Source: Ziziphus jujuba
Lineage: Eukaryota > Streptophyta > Magnoliopsida > Rosales > Rhamnaceae
DNA length: 64,000 nucleotides
Direction: 5' to 3'
Assembly (NCBI RefSeq): GCF_031755915.1
Contig: NC_083385.1
Span: 15,707,001 to 15,771,000 of the forward strand
Each line of letters opens with the position of its first letter. Position 1 is the stretch's first letter. The translations under genes were made by a program, and so were the position numbers. This document shows, piece by piece, positions 23,854 to 35,813 of the stretch. Below the pieces are notes generated by a model, which did no database searches, had not been told where the DNA came from, and was given only the letters and a program-made list of their open reading frames with translations.

Positions 23854-25508
23854 ATGGCAGCAAGTGCATTATCAGTAGTACTCAAACGCGTATACCTTGC
23901 CGTTTACAACTGGACTGTCTTCACTGGGTGGCAAGTTCAAATTCCATTTTTATTTCTTGAACCCACATCGGATATGCAATTTTGTTGCATATGATTCGCT
24001 CTGCATTCATATATCTTTTATCATATGTGTGTGTGTGTTTCTTTAGTTCTTACTTCGATTTTATTTGCTGATTTCTCATGTTTTGGAGCTTTGGTTTGAG
24101 ATTTCAGGTCTCTAGCATTGTACTTGGCTTTGAAGACACTGAAGGAAACAGGCTATGGACATGTTTACAAGTCTGTAGAAAAGCCTCTTCAGCTTGCTCA
24201 AAGCGCTGCTGTTTTGGAGGTAGTTTGTTTCAGCTGATTAGGAAATTTTGCTTTCTTCAAGGCACTTGCACGTGTAGAACTCATATTTATTAGTGTATCT
24301 TAAACCTTCTCTGTTCCTTTTTTTTTTTTTTTTTGGAATGAATTATTTGGTGGAAGGAACAGATTCTCCATAGCCTAGTAGGTAAGTCATCCATTTTGCA
24401 TGAGTTACATTCTCTATATAACAAAATTTGTTTTTTCGTGTAGTAATGAAAACAGGAACTTATTTCATTTGAACCAAAGTGATGTTTTAGTTCATGGTTT
24501 TTCCATATCTTATTCTATGTGTAAAGGTCTGGTCAGATCCCCAATAACAGCAACGCTGCCACAGATTCTTGGCAGACTGTATATTACTTGGGGGATCTTA
24601 TGGAGTTTTCCTGGGGTAATTAAGACATACTTTTTCCTTCCAATTAAATTTGTGAAGTATTCAGTTAATTAATGAATAATTCTGACTAACCAAAATGAGC
24701 AAATTATCAGCAAACTCAGACTCATATACTTGTCAGCACTCTGGTTTTCAGCTGGTCCATTACTGAGGTGTGTCTGACAAATAAATATTTGTTCATAATA
24801 TTTGAAATCACTTCCACGGCTAAAAGTATTTTTTTCAATCTTCAAACTTCTTAAGTTCCTCTTGTTTATAGGTTGTTCGGTATTCCTTCTTTGGCACAAA
24901 AGAGGCACTTGGTTTTGCACCTTCCTGGCTCTTGTGGCTAAGGTAAAAGCCATATCTTATGTTGTATGAAAGTGATTGCATTGCTTTGTGGATAATTCCA
25001 ATAATAGAAAATTGTGCTTACTTTGAAGGTATAGCACCTTTTTCTTGTTGCATCCGATTGGTGTTACGAGTGAAATTGGTTTAATCTATATCGCCTTGCC
25101 AGACATTAAGGTAAAAAAGTATTCACAGATCCAGATATAGTTCCTTCTTCTAATTAATCATCAAAATACTTGTTTAAAGTAATCCGCTGATAAATTCACT
25201 GATGGTCTTTGGCAGGAATCTGAAAAATACAGTATAAAGATGCCCAACAAATGGAACTTCTCTTTCTATTTCTTCTATGCTGCAATTTTTACAATTGGAA
25301 TCTTTTCAATAGGCATGAACATGGACTATTCATTTTTACATGTTAATTTCATTATAATCTTTACTGTTTATCTCGTTCATTCATCTTTTTAATCACTGTT
25401 TTTGGTTAAAAGCTACATTGTTTCTATTTTTCTGCAGGCAGTTTTTTTATGTTCCAGCACTTGTGTAGGCAAAGGAATAAAGCTCTCTCAAAACCAAAAA
25501 TAGTGTAA
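23854..25508 (+). CDS. PAS2-like protein (copy 2), catalytic Tyr replaced by His
   Basis: Nine exons: 23854-23930, 24108-24219, 24363-24381, 24527-24615, 24711-24767, 24872-24942, 25029-25110, 25216-25312, 25438-25508; 224 residues. Exons 2, 3, 4, 6, 7, 8 and 9 have exactly the same lengths as in the upstream copy; exon 1 is 6 bases longer and exon 5 is 3 bases longer (an extra Gln codon). The frame is open throughout, so this is not an obvious pseudogene. At the active-site position the codon is CAT (25051-25053), giving HPIGVTSE: His150 replaces the Tyr, while the Glu (157) is kept. The C-terminus SKPKIV retains Lys at -3 and -5, but the stretch before it (FFMFQHLCRQRNKAL) differs strongly from copy 1. 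Intron 1 begins GCAAGT (23931) and intron 8 GCATGA (25313). By family knowledge loss of the Tyr should abolish or greatly reduce dehydratase activity, so a non-catalytic or altered role is inferred. Confidence 0.88.
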
Positions 25509-26820
25509 AAGCAGCAGTTCACTACTTTCATTTCTTATTAAACTTATGAATATTTCCTGGACATGATATTGTCTCACATGGCGTGGAGCATCTAAGAAGA
25601 ATAACAATTCTGCAGAAGATTTTGTATATTATTTGAAATGATTCAGTTTACACTAGCATGAGATGCATATATCTATACTTCAGTATAAACATTCAAAGAT
25701 GTGGCTGAAATTGCATTCCATTAAGAATGACTGATTCCTCTTCTTAATTTCCCCTATAGTAATAGTATCAACTATTTTCTTCATGCACTGAAACTTAACT
25801 AGAAGTTCGTAAGCAAAATAAGTAGGTTCATTGGGAATGGCACTTACAAATAAAGAAAGAGATGAGACTGAATCTCCAGGTGACACAAACAAAACACAGA
25901 AACAGATCAGATATAAGAAAGCATAATTTGGTGGCATAGAGTTTTGTAATCTTCTCATCATTCTCAGGTTTCTGGCAGTTTCCATTCGATAATGGCAACC
26001 TCGCTAGAGATCGTGTCTGCTGAAGTTGAATTTCTCGCTGTATGATTTACTTACAAAGCTCGAATTGCTGTCACCCCTTTTTTTTTTTTTAACCAAAATT
26101 ACTGTTCATTACAGTATTGTTATGTCAACAGTAGTGTGTATCTTTTAGCTGATGAACTGTTAAGAATGTCTTAAATCTTTTGTCATTGTATCATGTGGAA
26201 AAACGCGTTAGTTATGTAGTAAACAACATATAGTTAACAATTTCGTGTTATTTAATGCATTTTGGTATATGAAAAGCTAAAAACAGAAAGATATTTTAAG
26301 TTTTGCTAAATCTAGAATATGACTGTTTTTGGTTTTATTTTACTTTCACATCATAGCCTAACTAGGTCAGTTTGAATAATAACTCCCATGCATGAATGCT
26401 TTTAGGAACATCAATAATTAAGATGGCCTTACCACTTATCAATCGAAAGAAAGAACAAGATGGTATTAACACAATTTGTAATTTTGAAAAAATTGATTAA
26501 GAACTAAGCAAAAATTCTGATGAAACTAAAATTAAATTTTAGAATGTCAAACGAATTAATGCTATCAGCAACTAGCGAGCTAGTGGCAGAAAAAGAAAGC
26601 TTCTAACAAAGGACCTCTGACACTTAGTACTGGAATCAATTTTGAACAAAAGAAGGTGCAAAAATTCGGCTCCAAACATACAAAAAACACAAAGCTGACT
26701 ATAAAGAAAGTTGGACCTATAGTCTCACAATTAAAAATTAAGGAGAAAAAAAAAAAGGTACAGCATTAAGTGTTGTTGTAGCTCCTAATCCAGTACTAGT
26801 TCAAACTTAAGGCCACAATT
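25509..26820. other. convergent spacer between PAS2 copy 2 and RabGDI
   Basis: Contains the 3' flanks of two converging genes. AT-rich; a 101-codon minus-strand frame at 25680-25985 is unsupported. No exon, RNA gene or repeat stands out. Confidence 0.7.
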
Positions 26821-29800
26821 TCATTCTTCAGAAGCAGCGCTAGCAGCACTCAAATCCACAGACAAGTCAAGATCCTGAAGCATGATCAGCAACAATCAGT
26901 TGTCTCATTCTTTAAAATAGTTGGAACCATGGTAGAAAAATGAATAATTTATACAAAGTTGCCAATGCAGAACTGCTTGGAACTATGGCAGTGAAAGTCC
27001 TTTTTTGCCTCGAGTATCTTCTCTCCCCAATCAGTATGGGTTGAGGGTCAGGTTGCAGGTGTATTTTCCATTGGAAAAAATTCAATATTTTGTGGAATTA
27101 GAGACATTTTCATATTTCAAGCATAAAAATATTACCTTTCCAGTAATTTTACTATACATGGCAATCACATCTTGTACTGTGGTTTCGAAGTGTGTCGTTG
27201 CATCATAACTCTGCAAAACAATCGAAGAAGATGATCATTAAAACCAACTTTGAAATGAGTCATAAGGAAAAAAGCAGGAGCCTGGAATCCTGAGACCAGA
27301 TCATTTGCATTAGGTATTATGTATTGAATTGTGATGCAGCAAGATTTTAGATTCATTTACCAGCTTGTTTGATGCCACAACTCTCCTACAAATATAGAAT
27401 CTAACATGAATAGGTAGAAGGCCATTATGCCTTTCAGTCAATACGAAGTAACAACACAGGCCACAGAGTCAAAAGTTTTGATGCTTACGTCATACCAAAC
27501 AGAAAACAAAGTGATATAATGGACTCATTATATCACATAAAAATTCAAAGTTCATAATCACATAAAAATTGTTTGAAAAATGCATTTCTGGTGCCAAATT
27601 GCTACCTTCAACAATAAAGAAATGAGAAAGAAGAACATTGAGATGTCTCTTAATGTTGTTAGGGGTTGTCAGGGTAAATTTAAAATATCGAAATAATTTA
27701 CTGTATATGTATAATGTATCCTTACCGTGGAAATGAAACAGTAGTCAACATCATGCTGGTTAATAGGTTCATATCTGTCGAAAGTGTCAAAGAAAATTTC
27801 ATCTATAGGTCCAAGGAGATCAATTCCAGGCTTCAACTCCACTTGAGGGTTATCAGTCTCTGCCTCTGTTAAAACAAAAGCAATGTATTTCCCTTTTGGA
27901 GCTACATTGTGGGAATAGGAGCAGCAAAACAGATACCTGCCACAGTTGATTTCAAGAAGCAAACTGAGAGAGCTCTTCTATTCTACTCTGGCATGATAAC
28001 TGAATCTTAATACTCATTTTGCATCCTCTCAATAGCTTTTTTTGTTCATTCTATTTGGTTTGAGTAAACAAGCATGTTCACATAAACTTATATAAGATAA
28101 AAAGAGAAAACAAAATAAACAACATACATATCTGATTTACGTCCAAGTTGCTTCTGGGGCAGAATAACCTGGCCTGAATGAGAATCATTGGTATTTGGAA
28201 TCGGATGACTCATAATACATATTGCACGGGCAACTTTTCCAATCTTCTTCACCTGTTACAACAGAAGAAGATTGCATTTCCAGTCAGCCAAAATCAAAAT
28301 GGCCTTGCCAACACAGATGATAATTTGTCTTAACCTTGTCGGGCAGGTATGAAGGATCACAGACAACTTTTTTGCATTTTGCAGTTTCTCCTTCTGATGT
28401 CACTCCATACGCCTTCCCACTTTCATCAAACTCTACCTGAAATTTTGCAGCATCAGCTATTGTGGACCAATAGTTTCTACTATTTTCAATTGTATAAGTT
28501 CTGAATGAGCTAAATATGCATGTAAAAGATACCAGAAGCAAATCTAAGTACAATTGTGTCAATTTAGTTTCCATTACTACAATATCACATGGTTTCGAGC
28601 TGAAGTAATCATTCCTAATTTCATAATATTCATGAATAGAAAAATCCATCAAGTACAATATTTTCCAAAAACCTGGAAATGTCACTTGAATATACTATCC
28701 AATGCAAGTCCTTAAAGTCATGTTAAGTTCATAGACCATAATCTAGTTCCAACTTTTTAGCATGTATGTAAAATTAAGGGAATTATAAGGCTCATAACAG
28801 AGAATTTAGTTTATTGGATGCTTATAAAAGAACCTTGCATTCTGGCTTGCCAAGCATGTAGGTGCCACCATAAACAGCACTTAGCCGAGCAAATCCCTGA
28901 TTATTTGTTGCAAATATGATCAGACAACAAACCATATCTCAATAAGAAACTTGAGTTTTAGATGAAAACATACCTGGGGCAGTTCTCCCAGTCCATAGAG
29001 GGGATATATATAAGGAGACCCTCCTTGAAAGCGTGCCAAAGATTCTGCATACAACTTTTGAGAAGATAGGCCAACATGTATCAGAAGACAATAAAATTAA
29101 TCCACAAAAGATTGAACAAGAGATGCAGACTATATCCAAAAATATGGATCATATTGTAGATTTCGGTGAAATAGATCTTGCATCCTAATAATATCTAAGC
29201 TTTGGGATATTTAGTCATTACATGAACACTACTCTGTAAGTTGTACCAAACAAATTGTCTCTTTCTTTTAACTTTTAGACAATTCTAACTTCCATTATGT
29301 TCCATATTGCTCGAGAACAAGAAAACAGAAGGAAGAAGCAGAGCTTTTTCTCTAACGAACCTATCACATGTTTCAAAACTGGATTAGACATGAATATCAA
29401 GAAATGCTTCTACTTTATTTCTGCCTCTAGAATCTTCAAGAATATTCAATATAAATCTACTTTGATAAGAGAGGAGAGTGTATGAAATAACAATCCAGAA
29501 GAGATAATCAATGATGGAGTACACAGATTAATATGCCATGTAACCACAGCAGAATCTTGCATTTTCCTTTCATCACTACAAACTAACAGCAGCAAATAAA
29601 CTCGCCAGTTTCTACATCATGCATTTACGATGTATCTTATGAGGTATACACAAAATGAAAACTGATAAATCACTGAATAAAAAGAATGTCATCATATAAA
29701 CCTGGTAAAATAATAAACAAGAGAGACAAAATGAAACAATTCGCTACCTTAATCCTCTTCACAAAATCCATAGCAGGCCCATCCAAGTAACTATCATCTC

Positions 29801-31875
29801 GGTGGAGTGCTAGTGCATGGCCAATGAAATCAACTGTGTTGTCATCTAGCCCATACTTCCTATTGTACATGAAAAAGATAAGTCCGAGTCATTCAATAAT
29901 GGACATGGAATACTTTATCCTAGGAGACAAGAAAGATTTAATTTTAGTTTCTGAACTAGGTATATCTTAATTCAAATTTAACATAACCTTTAAAGGTTTT
30001 GGTTTCTTTAAATCCTGCATTTCCAATTCTTGTAGAAAATCAACCAGCTTTTATTACATTTTTCTTCAAATTTGATAAATATGCTTTCTTTCAAATAATT
30101 CCATGCTTCATTGCACCGCCAATATCATCAATTATTAAAAATGGTGAGGTAAAAAGCAAGGAAAAGATGTCAGGAAGTACGAAATAAGATCTCGTGCTGT
30201 AACTTTGTTGAGGTCCATTCCTTCATGAGACTTTGGATCATTCTCATCATAGTCTTGCACATATATGAAAAATTTTCGAGCACGTCGCTTCTCAAATAAT
30301 CCCATAAGTTGAGATTTAAGAGCTTCTACATCAGTAGCTGGTACTTTATGGATCTGGAAACAGGACTCATGTTCGTTAACTAGGAGGAAAAGAATGTTAA
30401 TCATTATACTTATACATATAATATTCCGGTAGTTATTCAGACAATCATCGGCATCATACCTTCCCTTTGTTGTAGACATAACTACCATCTACAGCCTTGA
30501 AATTGAGGTATTTTGTTACATCGGTATGAATAAGGACTCGAACCAGAGCACCATTAGCCATCATGAACTATCAAACCAAAGAAAGAAAGAATAGCAAAGA
30601 ATAGCAGTCATCAGAATGAGATGTAGAACATATAACAGGAAAGAAGATACCCAAAGTTTATCCTTTTGAATTCCTGAGTCTACTTGTTATCAAGATTGAC
30701 TCATGCAACCCCAATCACATGAACGAAACGAGGCCACTTCATTGACAGCCATGAACAGTATTAGCAAACTTTTCTAACAACTGACTGCAGCATTGACAAT
30801 TATAAAATAGCAAGAATTATATGCCTCCCCTTTGCTACCTTTGGGATCATGTCGACATTATAGTCTTTGCTTGAACCCAAATTCTCTGGAGGCTTGTCAC
30901 TGCCCTTGAATCGCTTCCACAGCTACAAGGCAAAGATAGAAATAAATAAAAACCATATAATATATATTAAAAAATAATAATAATAATCAATAAAAAGGAA
31001 AAAAAACAGGATACAGTGAATGACTACTCAAAACTAGATACCTGATTAAGATTAAGTGAGGTAGACTCCCCTCCATAGTAGTCATTCCTGTCCATATGCA
31101 GAACCTATTTAAAGAAACTACAGAGTTAAGAACTAGCCACCTCGATGTTCTGAACCCCATGTTATAAATTCAACTATAACATCAACAATCAAGGATGTAT
31201 CACAGTAGATCCAAGAGGAAACAAAACCCATAAAAAAGCTACTAATTTTTGTAAAAATTGATCCGCAGTTTTCGTTTTTTGCAGATTTATTTGAAGCAAT
31301 CTGAAGGATTCAATAAAAACGGGGTAAAAATTTTAGCACTGAAAGTTCATTACATAATTTATAGGCAATCTAATAATTGAGTTAACTAAGATAGAAGTTA
31401 AGTCTTTAAGGTCGGTTTAGAAGGCTAGAAGCTACATGATGCATAGACAGATTAGACTCCGAGATTTTCTATGCAATAAATTTCCGTTTAATTACATCAA
31501 ACATCATAACCCATACTTCTTCAGGGAGGTTGCCTTTCAGAAAGACACAAAATCAATTAAAAGCACATCTACTGTAGCCATATTCAAAATACTTCAAGTG
31601 TAGCCCAAAAGTTTATATAAATCTAAGAGTTGTTTCGCAATACCCATTTAGCTTACACACGTCTGATATTTGACAAACATATAAGCAAATGCCAATTCTC
31701 AGACATTTTATAGGCTCTGATGAATTTGCAGAATTATAAAAAGAAGCAAATGTACAAAACACTGAATAATGTGAATCATAGTGCATACTTTGAGACCGTT
31801 GACTGAGAGAAGGCCGCTGAGAATGCATTCTTTGAGGCCTGTTCCGAGCACTATGACGTCGTATTCTTCATCCAT
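26821..31875 (-). CDS. GDI: Rab GDP-dissociation inhibitor
   Basis: Thirteen exons on the minus strand, 5' to 3': 31875-31789, 31104-31042, 30922-30839, 30567-30460, 30353-30181, 29859-29748, 29054-28974, 28896-28834, 28436-28335, 28252-28128, 27936-27726, 27210-27136, 26874-26821; 445 residues, the normal length for plant RabGDI. Family knowledge: RabGDI extracts prenylated GDP-bound Rab GTPases from membranes, keeps them soluble and recycles them. The N-terminal block [20 protein letters not shown] has the FAD-fold-like GxGxxxC signature of the GDI/REP family, followed by [13 protein letters not shown] (sequence-conserved region 1). [39 protein letters not shown] and [10 protein letters not shown] are further conserved GDI blocks. 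The acidic C-terminus ends SAASEE. No residue expected in the family is obviously missing. All introns fit GT-AG and every exon joins in frame. Confidence 0.96.
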
Positions 31876-32056
31876 GGCTTCCACACAAAAAGAGAAGAGA
31901 ATTGGAGAAGAAGAAGAAATGAAAGTGTGAGGCTTTTTTATTTTTATTTGTGTTTTTGTTTTTGTTTTTTTTTTTTTAATTTTTTTTTTATGTTGGCAGA
32001 GAGAGGGAACAAGTCTATGGCGAAGCGTTCCGTGAGCTTCGGTTAAAAACCGTTAT

Positions 32057-32092
32057 GATCCGCACGTGCGGATCCACCACTAGTTGCACGTG
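32057..32092. promoter_or_regulatory. G-box palindrome plus second G-box upstream of RabGDI
   Basis: 32057-32074 is a perfect 18-bp inverted repeat, GATCCGCACGTGCGGATC, centred on a CACGTG G-box (32063-32068). A second CACGTG lies at 32087-32092, 24 bp away. They sit 180-220 bp upstream of the RabGDI ATG. G-boxes bind bZIP and bHLH factors; whether this pair regulates RabGDI is inference. Confidence 0.65.
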
Positions 32093-33520
32093 GACGCTCC
32101 TCCGCACACTTTATTTATTTCTACCCCAATTTGGCGTCGTTTTAAATTTCTTTTAGTAAAATAATATATTAATAAACACTTTCATATACTATTCATGGAA
32201 AACCAAAATACAAAAAAGGAAAAATGAATTAATCATTTCTATTCATACGTTTAGCTGTATATAAAATTGGAAAATGCTAAAAATTGTATATTTATTTCAA
32301 GTTTAGGCAAGTTTTTTTTTTAGCTACTTTTTTTTTTTTTTTTTTGGGATGATAATTCATCTAAACTTAAATCTGTTTAAAATAAAATAAAGATAAATAT
32401 CGAGTTACATCATAATAAGAGAATACTAATTTTAATATTTTAAAAACCAAACTGAGAAAAAAAAAATTTAAAAAGTTTTGAAAACCATTAATTAAAAAAA
32501 AAAAGGTTGTTCAAAAAAAAAGAAAAGAATAAACAATTATATCCACTCTTTTTTGAAATAAAAAATGTACAAAGCATTGAAATAGCTAATTATATTCACT
32601 CTTTTTGTTATTTCTTTTTTAGTTAAAAGTTATAATTTTGATTACATAATAATTTAATTAATACAAATAACCGAAATAATGGACTTTACATTCTGCAATT
32701 CTTTGATCAACCATCACATATATATAAAAAGTTGAATATAATCCAATGGCAAAAGGGTTAATCAGGTGGATCATTTCCAAAATTGAGATTAAATCACCCC
32801 TCAAATCAATAATATATGTTCCTGATCATCTCAAAAAAAGTCCTTGATTTTATTGTAGAAATATATTTTCTTTACAGTGCGATAAAATATTTCACTTAAA
32901 TTTGAAATTCACTAAAGAAATGTAAAAAAACATAAAACCTGTTTAATAACAAGCTTATTTTTTATTTTTTAAAATTATATATAATTTACTTACTTAAGGT
33001 TTGTTGACGATAATTAAAATTTATTAAATATATCATTTAACTATAAATATTAAAAAGTTAAAAACCAACATAACTTTAAATTATGTTTCATTTTTTTAGT
33101 TATGTTTTTTTTTTCCTACATTAATAATTAATATAAATGTCTAATCATCACATCTAACAATATATACATTGAAATAAACAATCTACACAAAAATAAAAAA
33201 AATAAACTTCCCTTGAAAATCAATTTTATATATTTGGTTTTTATTAATAAGCTAATGAATATATCTCAATCTTGTCTTTCTATTACTGGTTGTTTTTTTT
33301 TCTTTTTTCGTTATTATTAATTTATTTCTATAATTCCAAGTTCCAATTGGGCACGCTAACCAGCTCGCCCAACTAGCACCATGTTTTACTAATATTTTCT
33401 TCCCCTATTAGTTTTTTTATTTTTTAATTTTATTTTTAATAATATTATTATTATTATTATGTCTTGGATTACCCCTTTAGTGTATTGAAGAGTTGGCGTA
33501 ATTGTACTTAAAATTTAGTA

Positions 33521-33522
<2 letters not shown>

Positions 33523-33570
<48 letters not shown>
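33523..33570. repeat. (AG)24 microsatellite
   Basis: A perfect 48-bp AG run about 230 bp beyond the stop codon of the minus-strand MADS-box gene; likely length-polymorphic. Confidence 0.95.
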
Positions 33571-33572
<2 letters not shown>

Positions 33573-33796
33573 TTTGAAAGGTTAAATAAAGATACATTGC
33601 TCATTGATGGCGATAACATATATATATATATATAATATATGATACCTTGCTACTAAGACAAAGAGGGGTTTGATTCACATTCTGTTATAACAATGGATTG
33701 CAAGTAGAATTATCTCAAACCAAAGAAATTAATCAACTCATTAATTTCTCTTCCTTTTCTTAATCTGCCTTGCTTCTCCCAAATTCCGGTTCAACC

Positions 33797-35771
33797 CTAG
33801 TAAGGCAACCTGCAAAACAATATTTGAAATCAACATTACATAATTTATATATAATAACACATCAATTTATAATAAAATAAAAAATAAAAAAAAAATCACA
33901 TTGCTTGTTATTTACATATGTGTTAAGGTTTGTTTCCAATAATGTATTTCTCTCACCTCCATCTCTCCTATTTAGATTTTAATAAAAATTGGTTTGAGTT
34001 TTTACTAACCCCAACTTGAGAGACGTATCTGAACTGTCGTCGTAGTCTTGAGGAGGGCCACCGGAGTTGCAACCGTTGGTGACGGACTCAGACGACTGGC
34101 CTTCCTCGGTAACAACGTTCTCCGAATCGCCTCCAACATGCTTATGGTTATCAGATATATCCACCACCTTCAAACCAAACACACAGCAAGAGAGCCGTTA
34201 GCGAATGCATGGTATGGAGCAAGAAGCACATGATGCATCATAGTTAACGTATGCATGGGAGAAAATTGATGAGAGCAGGCCAGAAGAAGCTCATACTTGC
34301 TGTCTCAATCGTTCATTCTCTTCCATCAATTGCATTCCCTGCATCAATTTTTATATATATTCGTACATCCCAATCAATTCTAGTATAAATTAGAATTATA
34401 ATGTTCGAAGAGTTTTGAGTTTGGTCCTAACCTTTCTTTGGAGATCAATGATCTCTCTCATAATCTTGTCACCCTGAGAGAGTTATAATAACCAAATTAG
34501 TTAAGCAGATATAAATAGAAGGATTGTTAGACTAGACCGAATTGCATTGGACTGGACTATTTTGATTCTAGTCCAATCAATTTTGGTTGAGCTCAATTTG
34601 ATTGGACTACACTTAACATATGCCAGTCTCATCCAATCTAGTCCCATACAACAAATGGATCCAATGTGTTTTATGTCATTCCAAAAACAACAAAAAATTG
34701 AACATACCAACCTTCTTTTCTAACACACGGCTCAAACCAGCTTCAAGGGACTTCTCTAGCTCTTGCAGTTCTGCTATGTTTAATCCATGAAGTTCTTCAC
34801 CTCTCATCTGCCTGTATTTTAAGGAAACTTTTACATCTAAATATTTTCACAAGAGATTATTAATTTATTTATGTGTGTGTGAGGGGGTAAGGGGAAGAAA
34901 AAGGATCTACAATGTACCTTAATTTATGACTTTTCTCTGCGATTTCCTTGTTCAACCTAGAGTGGTTGCTGTCCTCCACCAGCTAAATGTATCAAAACAT
35001 TTCATATTTCTTTTTGTCAGTAAAAAGGATGTGAAAAAAAAAAAAAAAAAAAGTAAACAAATTAAGTAATTTGAAAATGGAACCCAAGCACAAGTCAAAA
35101 TAAGAGGCCAGTAATTAAGGTCTTCCCTTCCCTTTTTTTCTTTTTTCTTCTTTTCTTCAAGTGCATGCTTTTCATTTGATTTTATCATGTTAGATATGAT
35201 ATCCATTAAAAAAACCAAATTAATTAAAAGATTTTCTACCCAATGAATATGCATGTTCAATGAAATATGATGTTAAAATAATACTGATTAGTAAATCTGT
35301 TAAGATTAAGTGCAAATGAAGATTTAAACCCACGGCTTAGATTATAGAAGAGAATATTTCTAGAAATTAACATTTAGCACTTTTGGCCATATAGATATGA
35401 AATTGTTCTATAATTTGACAATTTTTTTTTTTAAAAAAAGAAAAATAATATACATGACAAAACAAGAGTATGAGAGCTAGAAAGATATATACGGTAATTC
35501 ATGAAAAATGAATGGTTGTCCAAAGAGTTTTACCAATATCATTTCAAAGAAGGAAAAGACAGAAAGTACAATGTATATTACTTGAAGAACAAAAAATTAA
35601 TAATAAAACTATAAACAAGAACAAGACAAAACAACCATTTGCAATCAAACAACATTGCTAGTTGCTTCAGCCAGCGAATTACAACAGTGCATTCAGACTA
35701 AGCACTTCAAATTTAAACAGATATGTATACACAATATGATATATGTGTACTTTTTTAATGTGTGCATATAA

Positions 35772-35813
<42 letters not shown>

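Larger units (their letters stand above)
31876..33796. other. RabGDI promoter and intergenic DNA
   Basis: 31876 to about 32000 is the RabGDI leader (pyrimidine-rich on the minus strand). A G-box cluster lies at 32057-32092 and GTCGTTT at 32136. From 32150 to 33480 the DNA is very AT-rich with poly-A/T and no coding content. A long GA microsatellite and the 3' flank of the MADS-box gene close the interval. Confidence 0.7.

Noticed and set aside
25680..25985. 101-codon minus-strand frame after PAS2 copy 2
   Set aside because: No recognisable domain; sits in the 3' flank between converging genes.
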